Counted from the stretch's first letter, positions 43,981-53,524 are shown. The stretch is DNA of 64,000 bases from Clostridia bacterium (GCA_016937975.1 JAFGVN010000141.1:1-64000); one strand, 5' to 3'. A program made the numbers and translations. Notes: generated from the letters alone by a model not told the origin.

Positions 43981-46307
43981 AATTTGAATTGGCTGTCTAT
44001 TTCTGCACTAACGCGTTTAACCATTTCATTTAATTCTCTTGTATTTGAATCTAATTGTTCTAAGGAAGCTAACTGCTCTTCTGTTGCTGCTGATACTTCT
44101 TCACTTACGGCCGAAGAATCCTGTGCTAAGTCTGAAATTGTAGAAATTGAACTTGCAACAACATCTTTACTTTCAACAGCTGCTTGAAGATCTTGTTCAA
44201 TGGTATGCACTTTAACAACAATTTCATTAATCCAATCTGAAATACTGTTGAAGATTTTGAAAGACTCATCCACTTGAATGTTTTGTTGCTGAGCAATCTT
44301 TTGCATTGTATCTATGGCTTTAGAAGCATTATCCGCATCACTTAAGATTTCACTTAAAAGATCACCTATACCATGAACAGCTTTACTTGTTTCATCTGCA
44401 AGTTTACTGACTTCATTGGCAACAACTGCAAAACCTCTACCGTGCTCACCCGCTCTTGCAGCTTCTATGGAAGCATTTAATGCAAGCAAGTTGGTTTGTC
44501 TTGAAATATCATTAATTAAATTGATAATATTACTGATTTTATTTACACGACCACTAAGTGTATCCATTTCTTGAAGTACATGATTTGCTTTTTCTAAGTT
44601 CTCTTCAGAAATTTCCTTCAATTCACTTACACGTTCCATACCTTGAGCGCTTAACTCAATTGCATCACCTGAAGAATTTTTAATTTCCAGTGAAGAGTTA
44701 TTCACAGCCAAGATTTTAGCATCCATGTCATTAATCATTCTCACTGAATCATTGGTATTTTCAGCTTGAGTTTCTGCACCTTCAGCAACAGAAATCATGG
44801 ATTTTGAAATTTCGTTTGATGCTATGGTAGTTTGTTCAACGGCTAAAGTCAAAGTTTCAGCAAACTCTTCAACTGAGGTGAAGGTAGATTTCATATTTGA
44901 AATGATACTTCTTAAATGATGCACCATAACATTAAAACTATCACCTAATATTTTAACTTCAGATTTTGCATTTGTATTAAATTCTGCAGATAAATCACCA
45001 TCTTCAACTTTTTTCATAATGGAAATCAATTGACCAATAGGTTTTGTAATACGATTTGCGAATTTTAGACCTGCAAGTAATGCAATGACTAAAACGATTC
45101 CAACTACAATGAAAATCAATTTGAAAATAGGGAAAATCTTATCTGTAATCTCAGAAATCTCAAAGGTTGTCATTACAATCCAATCATTATCAACATTCTG
45201 AAGATAAGTTAAAACTCTTTCCCCACTGGATTCTGCGTCCCATTTATATTGTAGAAAATCAACAACTGCAACTTCTCCATCCTCTCTTAAAGCAGGATTC
45301 ACTCTTTCCTTACGGATATCAGTCATTTTACCATAAATTGAATCAGGTAAGTAAGTCCCAATAAGATCTGGATTTGGATGATAGATAATCATGCCGTCTC
45401 TTGCGGCAATCATGGCATATCCTTCACCTAATACTTTAATATCATCTGCAAAAGTTAAGATGTCTGTTAAATTAAGTTCCAAAACAAATAATGCATCTTC
45501 ATCTTTGTTTTTAACTTTCTTGGTTACTCTGTAAATTAATCGATTATATTCCAGTACAGGGTCTCCAACATAAAGCGATTTCTCCCATGCTTCTTGGAAC
45601 CATGCTTCATCTTTAACTTCATCTTTTAAAGGTAAACTAACACCTGATGAAGAATGCTTGAACTGGTTCTCAGTGATGACATAGGCTTCGTAAATATAAT
45701 CTGATGAGTTCTTGTAACGGGTTAATATTTCACGATAGTTTTCACCTAATTCACCATATTTTGTAGGCGCATAATCAATATCCTTTAATACAGGATCTAG
45801 ACCTGCCATAAAAGATTTTATTTTCTCATTGATCATCTCATTGGCTTGTAACACAAATACCGAAGCAGAATCATCAATATCCGAACGGTTATTCTTACTA
45901 ATGGTTGTAAAAATAACAATAGAAATAATGATTATAGGAAGTAAAACTGCCATAGCCAACATGAAGATGACCTGAGTTTTAAGACTATGAATGCCTAAAC
46001 CCAGTTTCTCACCTTTATCTTCTTGGTTTTTTGTAAACAAGCCTTTTAAAGAAAACTTCTTCTCACCAGTTTTCTCACGCTTCACTTTTTCCTTTTTTAC
46101 TTTTTCTTTTTTCACTTTAACTTTTTTCACCTTTTCTTTATTTGATGTATCAGTTGCAGTGTCAAAATCAGCTTTCAAAGCCTCTGGAATCCCTACCTTT
46201 ACCTCATCATCATCGCCATGAGTCTCTTCATTTAAAAGATTCTCATCCATCTCTTCATAGTCGTCCAAGTCTACGAAATCTTCAGGATTGTTTTTTTCAT
46301 CAAACAT
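43977..46307 (-). CDS. Methyl-accepting chemotaxis protein with dCache sensor and long charged N terminus
   Basis: 776 residues. Before the first membrane helix (about 113-135) there are about 110 cytoplasmic residues: an acidic block, then a lysine-rich repeat ([16 protein letters not shown]). The periplasm-side sensor (about 140-395) reads like a double Cache domain ([34 protein letters not shown]). A second helix at about 400-420 leads to a HAMP domain and a signalling domain with the hairpin tip [31 protein letters not shown]-type sequence. dCache domains bind amino acids or other small metabolites. No C-terminal CheR-tethering pentapeptide is seen. The next gene upstream ends 11 bases away. 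Confidence 0.92.
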   Translation of the reverse strand: MFDEKNNPEDFVDLDDYEEMDENLLNEETHGDDDEVKVGIPEALKADFDTATDTSNKEKVKKVKVKKEKVKKEKVKREKTGEKKFSLKGLFTKNQEDKGEKLGLGIHSLKTQVIFMLAMAVLLPIIIISIVIFTTISKNNRSDIDDSASVFVLQANEMINEKIKSFMAGLDPVLKDIDYAPTKYGELGENYREILTRYKNSSDYIYEAYVITENQFKHSSSGVSLPLKDEVKDEAWFQEAWEKSLYVGDPVLEYNRLIYRVTKKVKNKDEDALFVLELNLTDILTFADDIKVLGEGYAMIAARDGMIIYHPNPDLIGTYLPDSIYGKMTDIRKERVNPALREDGEVAVVDFLQYKWDAESSGERVLTYLQNVDNDWIVMTTFEISEITDKIFPIFKLIFIVVGIVLVIALLAGLKFANRITKPIGQLISIMKKVEDGDLSAEFNTNAKSEVKILGDSFNVMVHHLRSIISNMKSTFTSVEEFAETLTLAVEQTTIASNEISKSMISVAEGAETQAENTNDSVRMINDMDAKILAVNNSSLEIKNSSGDAIELSAQGMERVSELKEISEENLEKANHVLQEMDTLSGRVNKISNIINLINDISRQTNLLALNASIEAARAGEHGRGFAVVANEVSKLADETSKAVHGIGDLLSEILSDADNASKAIDTMQKIAQQQNIQVDESFKIFNSISDWINEIVVKVHTIEQDLQAAVESKDVVASSISTISDLAQDSSAVSEEVSAATEEQLASLEQLDSNTRELNEMVKRVSAEIDSQFKL

Positions 46308-46318
46308 TACATGCCTCC

Positions 46319-47089
46319 CTAGTGAACTGAAATTTCAATCCAGTCCATTTCAATACTGTGCCCCACACCAAAACCATAACCGTGAATATATAGCCTAATT
46401 TTCTCAGTTTTTAACTTCTCAGACCAAACAACATAAGATTTATCATTTATCTTGTATATGATTTTACCATTTGAATTGTCAAAGGTTAGTTCCTCTTCAA
46501 ACCATTGATTATAAATTGGTGATACCAGTTGATAGTTTCCAGTTACCCACTTTTTGAAAATACTTGGAATCCAATCATTTTCAGCCTCAACGGCCCAAGT
46601 TCTCGGTAATACTCTAAAAACATCTTTACCTGGTCTTTTACTATCCTCCACATTGCCTTTGGTATATTCTATCAAAACAAGTCCATTTCCCATTGTCTGT
46701 CCCTGTTGATTGAGTACAGAAGGTAACAGTCCTTCGTCGCTGGTTTCCATCAAAGCAAAGCCTCCAAAGAAGGGTTGCTCACCTGGCGTTAGTCTCACAC
46801 GGCGTTTAACCGTCAAAACTTGATCTTCTTCAACTGTAATTGGCTCGCTTAATAGTACTGGTCCAGCATCTACTGAATCAATTGTCAATTTAACTATCCC
46901 ATTATTCAAACGAATCTGATCATAAGCCGCAACTAAAGTTTTCCACTTCCCTGCATACCAAAATGTTGAGTCCAACTCGTCAAAATCATCATGGTAATAG
47001 AATTGATTATTATCTTGATTGTTAATTTTTATATAATATACCCCAAAAGCAAACAAAATAAAAACCAAGAGTACAATTATTTTTTTCAA
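46319..47089 (-). CDS. Membrane-anchored extracytoplasmic protein, beta-sandwich-like, function unknown
   Basis: 256 residues. An uncleaved-looking N-terminal membrane segment (about 4-21, no lipobox) anchors an outer domain rich in beta-prone stretches. [21 protein letters not shown] and the alternating [23 protein letters not shown] are like the concanavalin/laminarinase-type jelly roll seen in LamG and glycoside hydrolase 16 relatives. I see no clear catalytic ExDxE motif, so a binding role is more likely than an enzyme. It lies between a 30-residue membrane peptide gene and the chemoreceptor gene, 11 bases from the latter, suggesting co-expression with it. Confidence 0.6.
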   Translation of the reverse strand: MKKIIVLLVFILFAFGVYYIKINNQDNNQFYYHDDFDELDSTFWYAGKWKTLVAAYDQIRLNNGIVKLTIDSVDAGPVLLSEPITVEEDQVLTVKRRVRLTPGEQPFFGGFALMETSDEGLLPSVLNQQGQTMGNGLVLIEYTKGNVEDSKRPGKDVFRVLPRTWAVEAENDWIPSIFKKWVTGNYQLVSPIYNQWFEEELTFDNSNGKIIYKINDKSYVVWSEKLKTEKIRLYIHGYGFGVGHSIEMDWIEISVH

Positions 47090-47101
47090 ATTATACCTGC
47101 C

Positions 47102-47194
47102 TTACATAAATGCAGTTATAAAAGAAAAAACTGGTGCAATAATTAAAGCCGCAACGATTACTATCGCCACAATTCTTACTGTTTTTCTTTTCAT
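47102..47194 (-). CDS. 30-residue single-pass membrane peptide
   Basis: A short frame encoding MKRKTVRIVAIVIVAALIIA followed by PVFSFITAFM. It has a basic head, one hydrophobic helix and almost no tail. GAGGTGA lies 6 bases before the ATG, and the gene ends 12 bases before the exported-protein gene, so it reads as the first gene of that operon. It resembles in form the tiny membrane proteins found in many Firmicutes (for example the DUF4044 type), but I cannot name it. Its length, good ribosome site and clean hydrophobic profile support a real gene over chance. Confidence 0.68.
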   Translation of the reverse strand: MKRKTVRIVAIVIVAALIIAPVFSFITAFM

Positions 47195-47327
47195 ATATCT
47201 CACCTCATTCTAAAAATCTTGATACTATTATAACACAATTACCACCATTCCGTTAAGTGATGTAACATCTGATCTATCAAGTTATTATATTTCTCCAATA
47301 CACCATGAAACAAAAGATGCAAGAAAA

Positions 47328-47356
47328 TAGAAAAGACGTTGCTTTTGCAACGTCTT
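47328..47356 (-). terminator. Terminator of the PPi-phosphofructokinase gene
   Basis: AAGACGTTGC (47333-47342) and GCAACGTCTT (47347-47356) form a perfect 10-bp stem with loop TTTT. On the minus strand it is followed by TTCTATTTTC. Confidence 0.85.
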
Positions 47357-47361
47357 ATGAA

Positions 47362-48579
47362 TTATCTGTTTAAGATTTTTTCTACTCTTGGTGCTCTAAT
47401 TCTATGAGGTTCAGGCATATTAGATCCTACTAAAGGTCTAACATAGTTCACAAAGGCTTGCGTCACACCATTTCTTTCTTCATTGATGAATTCATCTGGC
47501 ATATGTTTTGTTTTAGCTGCAATCATTTCAAGTGGCACTAGTTGGTAATCCACTGCATAGTCACCAATTCTCTTGATTACAATTGAACCATCAACATTAT
47601 CCCAGATCGCAAATTGAGCAGCTTTTTCACCAACTTCTCTTGCTTCTCTTTGGTCAACATCTGATACAACACCTAAGAAAGAACGTTGTAAGTAACCAAA
47701 AGTATCTGAACGCACACGACCAATGCCTAATTTTTCTTTTACTTCTTTAACAAGTAAATCACCTAAAGCACCTGTACCTGAAAGTTGAACATTACCATGA
47801 GCATCTTTCTCAACATTATCCATTAATTTTGTGATAATAGCTGTACCTTCAGCATCTTGAATACCTTCAGATACTGCAATAATACAACGACCGTATTTTT
47901 CATAAGTCGCCTTAACATCTGCTAAGAACTTATCCATATCAAATGCGATTTCTGGTAAGTAAATCAAATGTGGACCATCATCCGGATATTTCTTGCCCAA
48001 GATTGAAGCAGCAGTTAAGAAACCTGCATGACGACCCATAACAACACCAATGTAAACACCTGGCAATGCACGGTTATCTAAGTTAATACCAGCGAAAGCT
48101 TGAGCAACAAATTTAGCTGCTGAACCAAAACCTGGTGTATGATCATTTTCTACTAAGTCATTATCAATTGTTTTAGGAATGTGAATCGCTCTAAACTCAT
48201 AGTTCGCTTTTTTCGCTTCATCGTTTACGATTCTTACTGTATCACTTGAATCATTACCACCGATGTAGAAAAAGTAACGAATGTCATGAGCTTTCATTAC
48301 ATCAAATAATTTTCTACAGTATGCTTCATCTGGTTTAACACGAGTAGATAATAAACCTGATGATGGTGTAATTGCAACTTTCTCTAAGTTGTTTGTTGTT
48401 TCTCTTGTTAAATCAACGAATTCTTCATTCATGATACCTTCCACACCATTAACAGCACCATATACAGCTGTTACTTGTGGGAATTTTCTTGCTTCTAAAA
48501 CAGCACCAACCATTGACTGGTTAATGACAGCAGTAGGTCCGCCACCTTGAGCAACCAATACTTTTCCTCTTAATTCCAT
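47362..48579 (-). CDS. pfp: Pyrophosphate-dependent 6-phosphofructokinase
   Basis: 405 residues. Phosphorylates fructose 6-phosphate with PPi in place of ATP, reversibly. The nucleotide-site loop reads FYIGGNDSSDTV, with Asp after GGN as in PPi enzymes instead of the Gly of ATP enzymes. PKTIDNDL and VMGRHAGFLTA are the substrate and PPi-type motifs. I start at 48579 with GGAGG seven bases upstream; the longer frame lacks a site. With fba nearby it supports an anaerobic glycolysis that saves ATP. Confidence 0.92.
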   Translation of the reverse strand: MELRGKVLVAQGGGPTAVINQSMVGAVLEARKFPQVTAVYGAVNGVEGIMNEEFVDLTRETTNNLEKVAITPSSGLLSTRVKPDEAYCRKLFDVMKAHDIRYFFYIGGNDSSDTVRIVNDEAKKANYEFRAIHIPKTIDNDLVENDHTPGFGSAAKFVAQAFAGINLDNRALPGVYIGVVMGRHAGFLTAASILGKKYPDDGPHLIYLPEIAFDMDKFLADVKATYEKYGRCIIAVSEGIQDAEGTAIITKLMDNVEKDAHGNVQLSGTGALGDLLVKEVKEKLGIGRVRSDTFGYLQRSFLGVVSDVDQREAREVGEKAAQFAIWDNVDGSIVIKRIGDYAVDYQLVPLEMIAAKTKHMPDEFINEERNGVTQAFVNYVRPLVGSNMPEPHRIRAPRVEKILNR

Positions 48580-48624
48580 GAAATTTCCTCCAATGTATTT
48601 AAATTCAATTTTTACCAACATTAG

Positions 48625-48643
48625 AGGGACGCATATCGTCCCT
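48625..48643. repeat. Hairpin between the M32 peptidase and pfp
   Basis: Perfect 7-bp stem AGGGACG-CATAT-CGTCCCT. There is no U run on the minus strand after it, so it is probably not a simple terminator; it lies in the 5' region of pfp. Confidence 0.5.
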
Positions 48644-48662
48644 ATAGCGTTTTATGTACCCA

Positions 48663-50153
48663 CTACAGATTATATAAGGATTTATACTTACTTGTCAAAT
48701 ACTCTACGTAATATTTACTGTCAAAACGTTTTCCTGTTGCATCAAGAAGCACTTTTTCTGGTCTTTTGAATGAACCAAATTTATGAATATGGTTTTTTAA
48801 CCAATCATTTACATTATTGTAATTTCCTTTTCTTAAATCATCAGGGACATCAAAAGCTTCTAACATGGCTTGGTAAAATTGTGCCGCGTATGCAGAACCT
48901 ATGGAATAGGTTGGAAAATAACCAAATAAACCAAAGGACCAATGCACATCTTGGAGTATACCCTGTTCATCGTCTGGAACATCAAGATTCATATATTCTT
49001 TCATTTTTTTATTCCATAAACTTGGCAATTCATCAACGGTCACTTGATTTTCCATAATTGCTTTTTCTATTTCATATCGTATAATAACGTGCAAAGAATA
49101 TGTCAGTTCATCAGCTTCCACTCTAATCAATGAGTTTTCCACCTTATTGATACCCGCATAAAAATCATCTAATGTTGTATCAAAAAGTTGGTCTGGGAAA
49201 AACGCTTTTAATTTTGGATAATAATACTCCCAGAAAGGCTTCGAACGACAAATCATATTTTCGTACATACGAGATTGAGATTCATGAATGCCACTGGATA
49301 CACCTGTATCCAATCCTGTAAATTCATACTGTTCATCTATGTGTTGTTCATAAAGACCATGACCGCCTTCATGGGCAGCAGAAAACAATGCTGAAGTAAA
49401 CATATTTTCAAAATATCTAATGGTAAAACGTACATCCTTAATATGCATAGCTGAAGTAAAGGGATGAACACTTTCATCAATATGTCCTGCTTCAAGATCA
49501 AAACCTAAATCCTTTACGAGTAAAAGACAAAATTCCTTTTGCTTTTCAATTGGGAATGAACGCTCTAAAAACGCTAAGTTGTAAGGCAATTCCTTTTCTG
49601 TGACAGCTTTAACCAAAGGGACTATGCCCTTTTTTAGTTCTTCAAAATATCGTTCTAAAATTTCTACTGTCATTCCTTCTTCATAATCGTCTAAAAGGGG
49701 ATTATAAGGATGAGCTTCATAACCCCTATAACCGACAAATTTCTTAAGATACGCTAGAATTTCTGCTAATACATCTTTAAAGAGCGCATAATCCTTTTTT
49801 TCCTTTGCTTCTTCCCAGATCATCTGTGCTCTCGCCTGAAGTTCAGCATAGGCAACCGCTTCATCATTGGGAATTTTGATTTGTTGGTCATAGGCTTTTT
49901 TTGTTAAAACATACATCCGTTTCACAACTTCATCTAATGTATCATATGATTGTTCAAGATTTACTAAGCAGTTTTTCATTTCTGCTCCAGTTAAAAGTTC
50001 TAAATGTAACTTCGTAAACTGTCCAATCATTTTACTTCTATAATCCATGCCTTTTTTACTGCCACCAGTGGACATATCCCAGCTTAACATATTTCCTGCT
50101 AATGAAAATGCAGCTATCTTTTCCCTAAGCGCTTTAAATTCATTTACCATCAT
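48663..50153 (-). CDS. M32-family carboxypeptidase (Taq/Pfu type)
   Basis: 496 residues, the usual length for thermostable-carboxypeptidase-1 relatives. It removes C-terminal residues from peptides using a metal. The HExxH motif is in AAHEGGHGLYEQ, with the third ligand Glu in SGIHESQSRMYEN. The IRVEADELTYSLHVIIRYEIE segment and WSFGLFGYFPTYSIG are conserved in the family. No signal peptide. I start at the first of two adjacent ATGs after GGAGG (50153; 50150 is as likely). With the Opp system and M24 aminopeptidase it would help digest imported peptides. Confidence 0.93.
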   Translation of the reverse strand: MMVNEFKALREKIAAFSLAGNMLSWDMSTGGSKKGMDYRSKMIGQFTKLHLELLTGAEMKNCLVNLEQSYDTLDEVVKRMYVLTKKAYDQQIKIPNDEAVAYAELQARAQMIWEEAKEKKDYALFKDVLAEILAYLKKFVGYRGYEAHPYNPLLDDYEEGMTVEILERYFEELKKGIVPLVKAVTEKELPYNLAFLERSFPIEKQKEFCLLLVKDLGFDLEAGHIDESVHPFTSAMHIKDVRFTIRYFENMFTSALFSAAHEGGHGLYEQHIDEQYEFTGLDTGVSSGIHESQSRMYENMICRSKPFWEYYYPKLKAFFPDQLFDTTLDDFYAGINKVENSLIRVEADELTYSLHVIIRYEIEKAIMENQVTVDELPSLWNKKMKEYMNLDVPDDEQGILQDVHWSFGLFGYFPTYSIGSAYAAQFYQAMLEAFDVPDDLRKGNYNNVNDWLKNHIHKFGSFKRPEKVLLDATGKRFDSKYYVEYLTSKYKSLYNL

Positions 50154-50252
50154 AACATCCTCCAAATTTTTTAAGAATAACCCTTTCTATTCTTAATTAT
50201 AGGAGATAATTGTCATTAGTTATAGGGAACAGTTGATTTCTAATATTTTTAT

Positions 50253-50281
50253 TTGTGAATTTCTTCACTCTATGATATACT
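50253..50281 (+). promoter_or_regulatory. Promoter of the SEC-C protein gene
   Basis: TTGTGA (50253-50258) and TATACT (50276-50281) are 17 bases apart, 34 bases before the start codon; the -10 is preceded by TGA, an extended form. Confidence 0.7.
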
Positions 50282-50315
50282 TTAACAAGCAAAAAACTAA
50301 GATTGAGGTGTTAAT

Positions 50316-50816
50316 ATGTCTATTTACAAATCATGGCAAGATCAAGCCAACCAAGAATTCACTCAAAGTGAATACGATGCATTTTGGAAAGAGTACTTAT
50401 TAAAAGAACAAAAGAATTATGAAACGATTTTAGAAACTAAGAATACTGCACTTAAAGGTAGTATTTCTGAATTATCAGAGTCTTTTAATATGGATGCAGT
50501 TACCTTTGCAGGTTTCCTAGATGGTATCAATACAAGTTTAGAAGAAGAACTTGATTTAGAAACTTTAGAAGAATCATCAGAAATTAATTCAACAATTGTT
50601 TGGGATAAATTATTCTTCAATATGCTTCAAGCAAAAGCAGATTGGTTATATGAAATTCCAGCATGGGATGGTATCCTATCTGAGGAAGAAAGAAAAACAA
50701 TCAAAAAAGAATACAACAAATCAAGAATTGTTGTAAACGAAGACAAAATCGGCCGTAACGATCCATGTCCATGTGGTTCAGGCAAAAAATACAAGAAATG
50801 TTGTTTAAACAAATAA
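50316..50816 (+). CDS. SEC-C zinc-binding motif protein
   Basis: 166 residues. The last 20 hold the SEC-C motif, [13 protein letters not shown], which chelates zinc at the SecA C terminus and there binds SecB or ribosomes. The preceding 140 residues are helical and acidic ([21 protein letters not shown]) and resemble an uncharacterised domain seen in other clostridial SEC-C proteins. No SecA motor domain is present. GAGGTG lies seven bases before the ATG. A role near ribosomes or secretion is a guess from the motif alone. Monocistronic. Confidence 0.8.
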   Translation: MSIYKSWQDQANQEFTQSEYDAFWKEYLLKEQKNYETILETKNTALKGSISELSESFNMDAVTFAGFLDGINTSLEEELDLETLEESSEINSTIVWDKLFFNMLQAKADWLYEIPAWDGILSEEERKTIKKEYNKSRIVVNEDKIGRNDPCPCGSGKKYKKCCLNK

Positions 50817-50818
50817 GA

Positions 50819-50853
50819 AATAACCTGTTCACATGAACAGGTTATCTTTTTTA
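50819..50853. terminator. Bidirectional terminator after the SEC-C gene
   Basis: AATAACCTGTTC (50819-50830) and GAACAGGTTAT (50835-50845) form an 11-12 bp stem with loop ACAT, followed by CTTTTTTAT. Confidence 0.9.
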
Positions 50854-51558
50854 TAATTTTGAGATGATGACATCTCTTACTTTCTCTCTTAAGATATAAG
50901 ATTCTGTAGATTCATAGCCCGTCGATGGTATTGGTTCAGAAATCGTTAACTTCACCTCAGCAGGCTTAATCCTCTTTGATCCCTTTGGCATCATATCGTA
51001 TGTTCCTGATATGGTAACCGGTACAATCATGGCTTCTGCTTTCATGGCTAGCTTAAAGCTTCCTGGCTTAAATTCATCTACTTTCCCATCTACACTCCGA
51101 GTACCTTCAGGAAAGATAACAATGGCATGACCACTTTTAACAATCTCAATGCCTGACTTAATTGCTTTTAGCGCAGCTCTTGGATTCTCACGGTCTAAAA
51201 ATACACAACGCATATTCTTCATCCAACCACCAACAATTGGCATTTTCTCAGTTTCAGCTTTTGCGATGAAACCAATGGGACGATTCAGATAGCCAATTAA
51301 AGTTGGAATATCAAAATTGCCTTGATGATTTGCAACAAATACCACTGGACCTTCTGTTGGAATATTTTCTAGACCTTCAACAGACACTTTGCCTCCAGCC
51401 AATTTAATTAAGCTTCTTGCCCACTTTACAGTTTCAGTATACACTTCATCTGTAATATTATGGCCTTTATGAGATTTGCTTTTTAAGACAAAATATTTAG
51501 GTAAAGCAAACAATTGATACAACCAAAAATAAATATACCATGTAATCGTTCTAATCAT
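50851..51558 (-). CDS. plsC: 1-acyl-sn-glycerol-3-phosphate acyltransferase
   Basis: 235 residues. Adds the second acyl chain to lysophosphatidic acid to make phosphatidic acid at the membrane. The catalytic HX4D is in VANHQGNFDIPTL, and IFPEGTRSVDGKV is the substrate-binding motif. A hydrophobic N-terminal segment (about 5-22) should hold it to the inner face. AAGGAG precedes the ATG, which overlaps the 3' end of the YhaM-like gene by 8 bases. Confidence 0.92.
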   Translation of the reverse strand: MIRTITWYIYFWLYQLFALPKYFVLKSKSHKGHNITDEVYTETVKWARSLIKLAGGKVSVEGLENIPTEGPVVFVANHQGNFDIPTLIGYLNRPIGFIAKAETEKMPIVGGWMKNMRCVFLDRENPRAALKAIKSGIEIVKSGHAIVIFPEGTRSVDGKVDEFKPGSFKLAMKAEAMIVPVTISGTYDMMPKGSKRIKPAEVKLTISEPIPSTGYESTESYILREKVRDVIISKL

Positions 51559-52513
51559 TCTGCGACTCCTTGTAATTATATAATCTACGCTTATCTAAAA
51601 CCCAAACAGGTGCTGTGAAATCACCTACAGGGACATCTCTATAAGCCAATTCCATATCATACATACGCGCATCGATGATATCAATATAATGTAACAGTTC
51701 ACCTTCAGGCAACATCGGTTTCTTTGGACTTCCAAACTCTGGCTCGTAGTGATGAGACAGCACCAAATGCTGTAAGACCATAGACAATTCTGGATCTATA
51801 CCTAACGCTCTTGCCACCGTATCAATTTTTTTAATACCCATGATAATATGTCCAAGGAGTTGACCTTCTGTTGAGTAATCCGATACAATGCCTAAATGAT
51901 CAGAAACCATTTCATTTATTTTTTCCATATCATGAAGAATAATCCCTGCAATTAATAGATCTTCATTGATATGTGTGTAAATCTGACATAATGCTTTTCC
52001 TGTTTTAATCATACGCTTTAAGTGATAAAGCAAACCGGAACGAATGGCATGATGATTTGATTTTGCAGCAGGTGCTGTCAATAATGGCTCTTCATACTCT
52101 TTAACAATATGTAAAACAAGTCTTTTTAAATCATTATTTTTGAAACCATTGATAACTTCGACTAATTCATCAAACATTTCTCTTGGATCATAAGGTGCTG
52201 ATGGCACATAATCAGAAAGATTGATTTGATCTTCTTCTGTAGTCAATCTGATTTTTATGACTTTCAGTTGAACATTATTTTGCCATGATGTAATCGCACC
52301 ACGGACTTTAACCAAAACACCCGCTTGATACAATTCCTCGTACTCATCTTTTACATCCCATAACTTAGCATTCACTTCACCTGTACGGTCTGCCAAGGTA
52401 AAATCCAAATATTTTTTATTGTTACTTGAGGTTTTTACATTGAAAGACTTAATAATGAAAAAACCTTGAACTTCTTCCCCTACTTCAAATTCATTTATTT
52501 TTTTATCCAACAT
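51551..52513 (-). CDS. YhaM-like 3'-5' exoribonuclease (OB fold plus HD domain)
   Basis: 320 residues, close to YhaM (about 314). The N-terminal OB-fold domain (about 1-95) contains KKYLDFTLADRTGEVNAKLWD, a nucleic-acid-binding pattern. The HD domain (about 155-310) has LYHLKRMIKTGKAL, the metal pair in GIILHDMEKI and VLSHHYEPEFGSPK. Members degrade single-stranded RNA and DNA from the 3' end, with manganese. I start at 52513 because GGAG lies five bases upstream; the longer frame runs into the next gene. It is 10 bases after a small membrane protein gene and coupled to plsC. Confidence 0.88.
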   Translation of the reverse strand: MLDKKINEFEVGEEVQGFFIIKSFNVKTSSNNKKYLDFTLADRTGEVNAKLWDVKDEYEELYQAGVLVKVRGAITSWQNNVQLKVIKIRLTTEEDQINLSDYVPSAPYDPREMFDELVEVINGFKNNDLKRLVLHIVKEYEEPLLTAPAAKSNHHAIRSGLLYHLKRMIKTGKALCQIYTHINEDLLIAGIILHDMEKINEMVSDHLGIVSDYSTEGQLLGHIIMGIKKIDTVARALGIDPELSMVLQHLVLSHHYEPEFGSPKKPMLPEGELLHYIDIIDARMYDMELAYRDVPVGDFTAPVWVLDKRRLYNYKESQND

Positions 52514-52523
52514 GTTCACTCCA

Positions 52524-52955
52524 TTATTTCTTGTTGTTATTAACCAATTTAATTGCTGAAAAAGCACCATCTACAATTAATTGTACAATGATACCAACAA
52601 TCATGAATAAACTCATGATTTTTGCCATTTCCAACAGTGCTGGCAGAAATGCCATATCTACAGGTAAATAGCTTTCCAAAACTGTTTTGTAATGTCTCAA
52701 AGAAATAACAATACCAAGGGATGAAATTACAAAATTAAAGTACTTGTTCAATACCAAATATGAAAAATCTAATAATAAAACAGCAAATATCAATAACAAA
52801 CTCAGTTTATACGACAAATCAACATCCCCTATAAAATGAGGAATAGGTGTAAATTCTGAAACAACACTTAAATTCAAAGTTGACATATAATGTCTCGTAA
52901 TGAAGCTAAATATTACAGCCAACATTATGGCTACAGCAAATTTAATAACTTTCAT
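52524..52955 (-). CDS. Small multi-pass membrane protein, function unknown
   Basis: 143 residues. Likely membrane segments at about 5-20, 53-70, 76-93 and 112-130. No family recognised. It starts at 52955 with AGGAG six bases upstream; 15 further in-frame codons have no ribosome site. It is followed 10 bases later by the YhaM-like nuclease, so it opens a three-gene operon with that nuclease and plsC. The short loops carry no catalytic-looking motif. Confidence 0.65.
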   Translation of the reverse strand: MKVIKFAVAIMLAVIFSFITRHYMSTLNLSVVSEFTPIPHFIGDVDLSYKLSLLLIFAVLLLDFSYLVLNKYFNFVISSLGIVISLRHYKTVLESYLPVDMAFLPALLEMAKIMSLFMIVGIIVQLIVDGAFSAIKLVNNNKK

Positions 52956-53103
52956 ATAATTCTCCTTTTTCTTCACTGACTCAAATATTATACTATACAA
53001 TCTAGCTTTTCAAAAGTTTACACCCAAATATTTAATATTTTAGTCACATTGATTATATATGATATCATTAGGGTAATAGAACAATACAGAGAAAGGAAAT
53101 GGT

Positions 53104-53475
53104 ATGAAACTTAAATCAACTGTATTATATGTATCTGATAATAAATTTATGCACGTCATTATAAAAGACACTTTAAAGCCATACAATGTCATTGTTTATG
53201 ATGCCTATACAGCTGATGAAGCCCTTGAATATTTAAATAAACATGAACCGGATTTGATTCTTAGTGATATTGATATGCCTGGTATGTCTGGTTTGGAATT
53301 GTGCAAAAAAGTGCATACGGACCCTAATTTAAGAAGAATACCTGTTGTTATCTATTCTGGAAGTGAAAATAATGACGATATTGAAAATGCTTTTTTAGCA
53401 GGAGCTAAGGGATATATTATCAAAAAATATCACAAGGAAGTTTTAGCAGAAAAGATTATCCATTATATCCGTTAA
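53104..53475 (+). CDS. Stand-alone receiver-domain protein with altered acidic pocket
   Basis: 123 residues, a single CheY-like receiver. Acceptor Asp55 lies in LILSDIDMPGMSG, and the conserved Ser and Lys positions are filled (VIYSGSEN, YIIKKY). The acidic pair before the first helix is Ser11-Asp12 (YVSDNK) instead of Asp-Asp, so metal binding may be weaker. GAAAGGAAA precedes the ATG. It is monocistronic, divergent from the small membrane protein gene, 7 kb from cheY and next to a parvulin gene on the other strand. No kinase can be assigned. Confidence 0.88.
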   Translation: MKLKSTVLYVSDNKFMHVIIKDTLKPYNVIVYDAYTADEALEYLNKHEPDLILSDIDMPGMSGLELCKKVHTDPNLRRIPVVIYSGSENNDDIENAFLAGAKGYIIKKYHKEVLAEKIIHYIR

Positions 53476-53487
53476 GGCAATGTACAT

Positions 53488-53524
53488 GAACCTCTCATGA
53501 CTTCAGTTATGGAGGTTCTATTTT
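53488..53524 (+). terminator. Terminator of the receiver gene
   Basis: GAACCTC (53488-53494) and GAGGTTC (53512-53518) with inner partial pairing, followed by TATTTTAATG. Confidence 0.65.

Noticed and set aside
48578-49057. Plus-strand frames opposite pfp start and the M32 peptidase
   Set aside because: They lie antisense to well-supported genes, have no ribosome sites and encode unnatural compositions.
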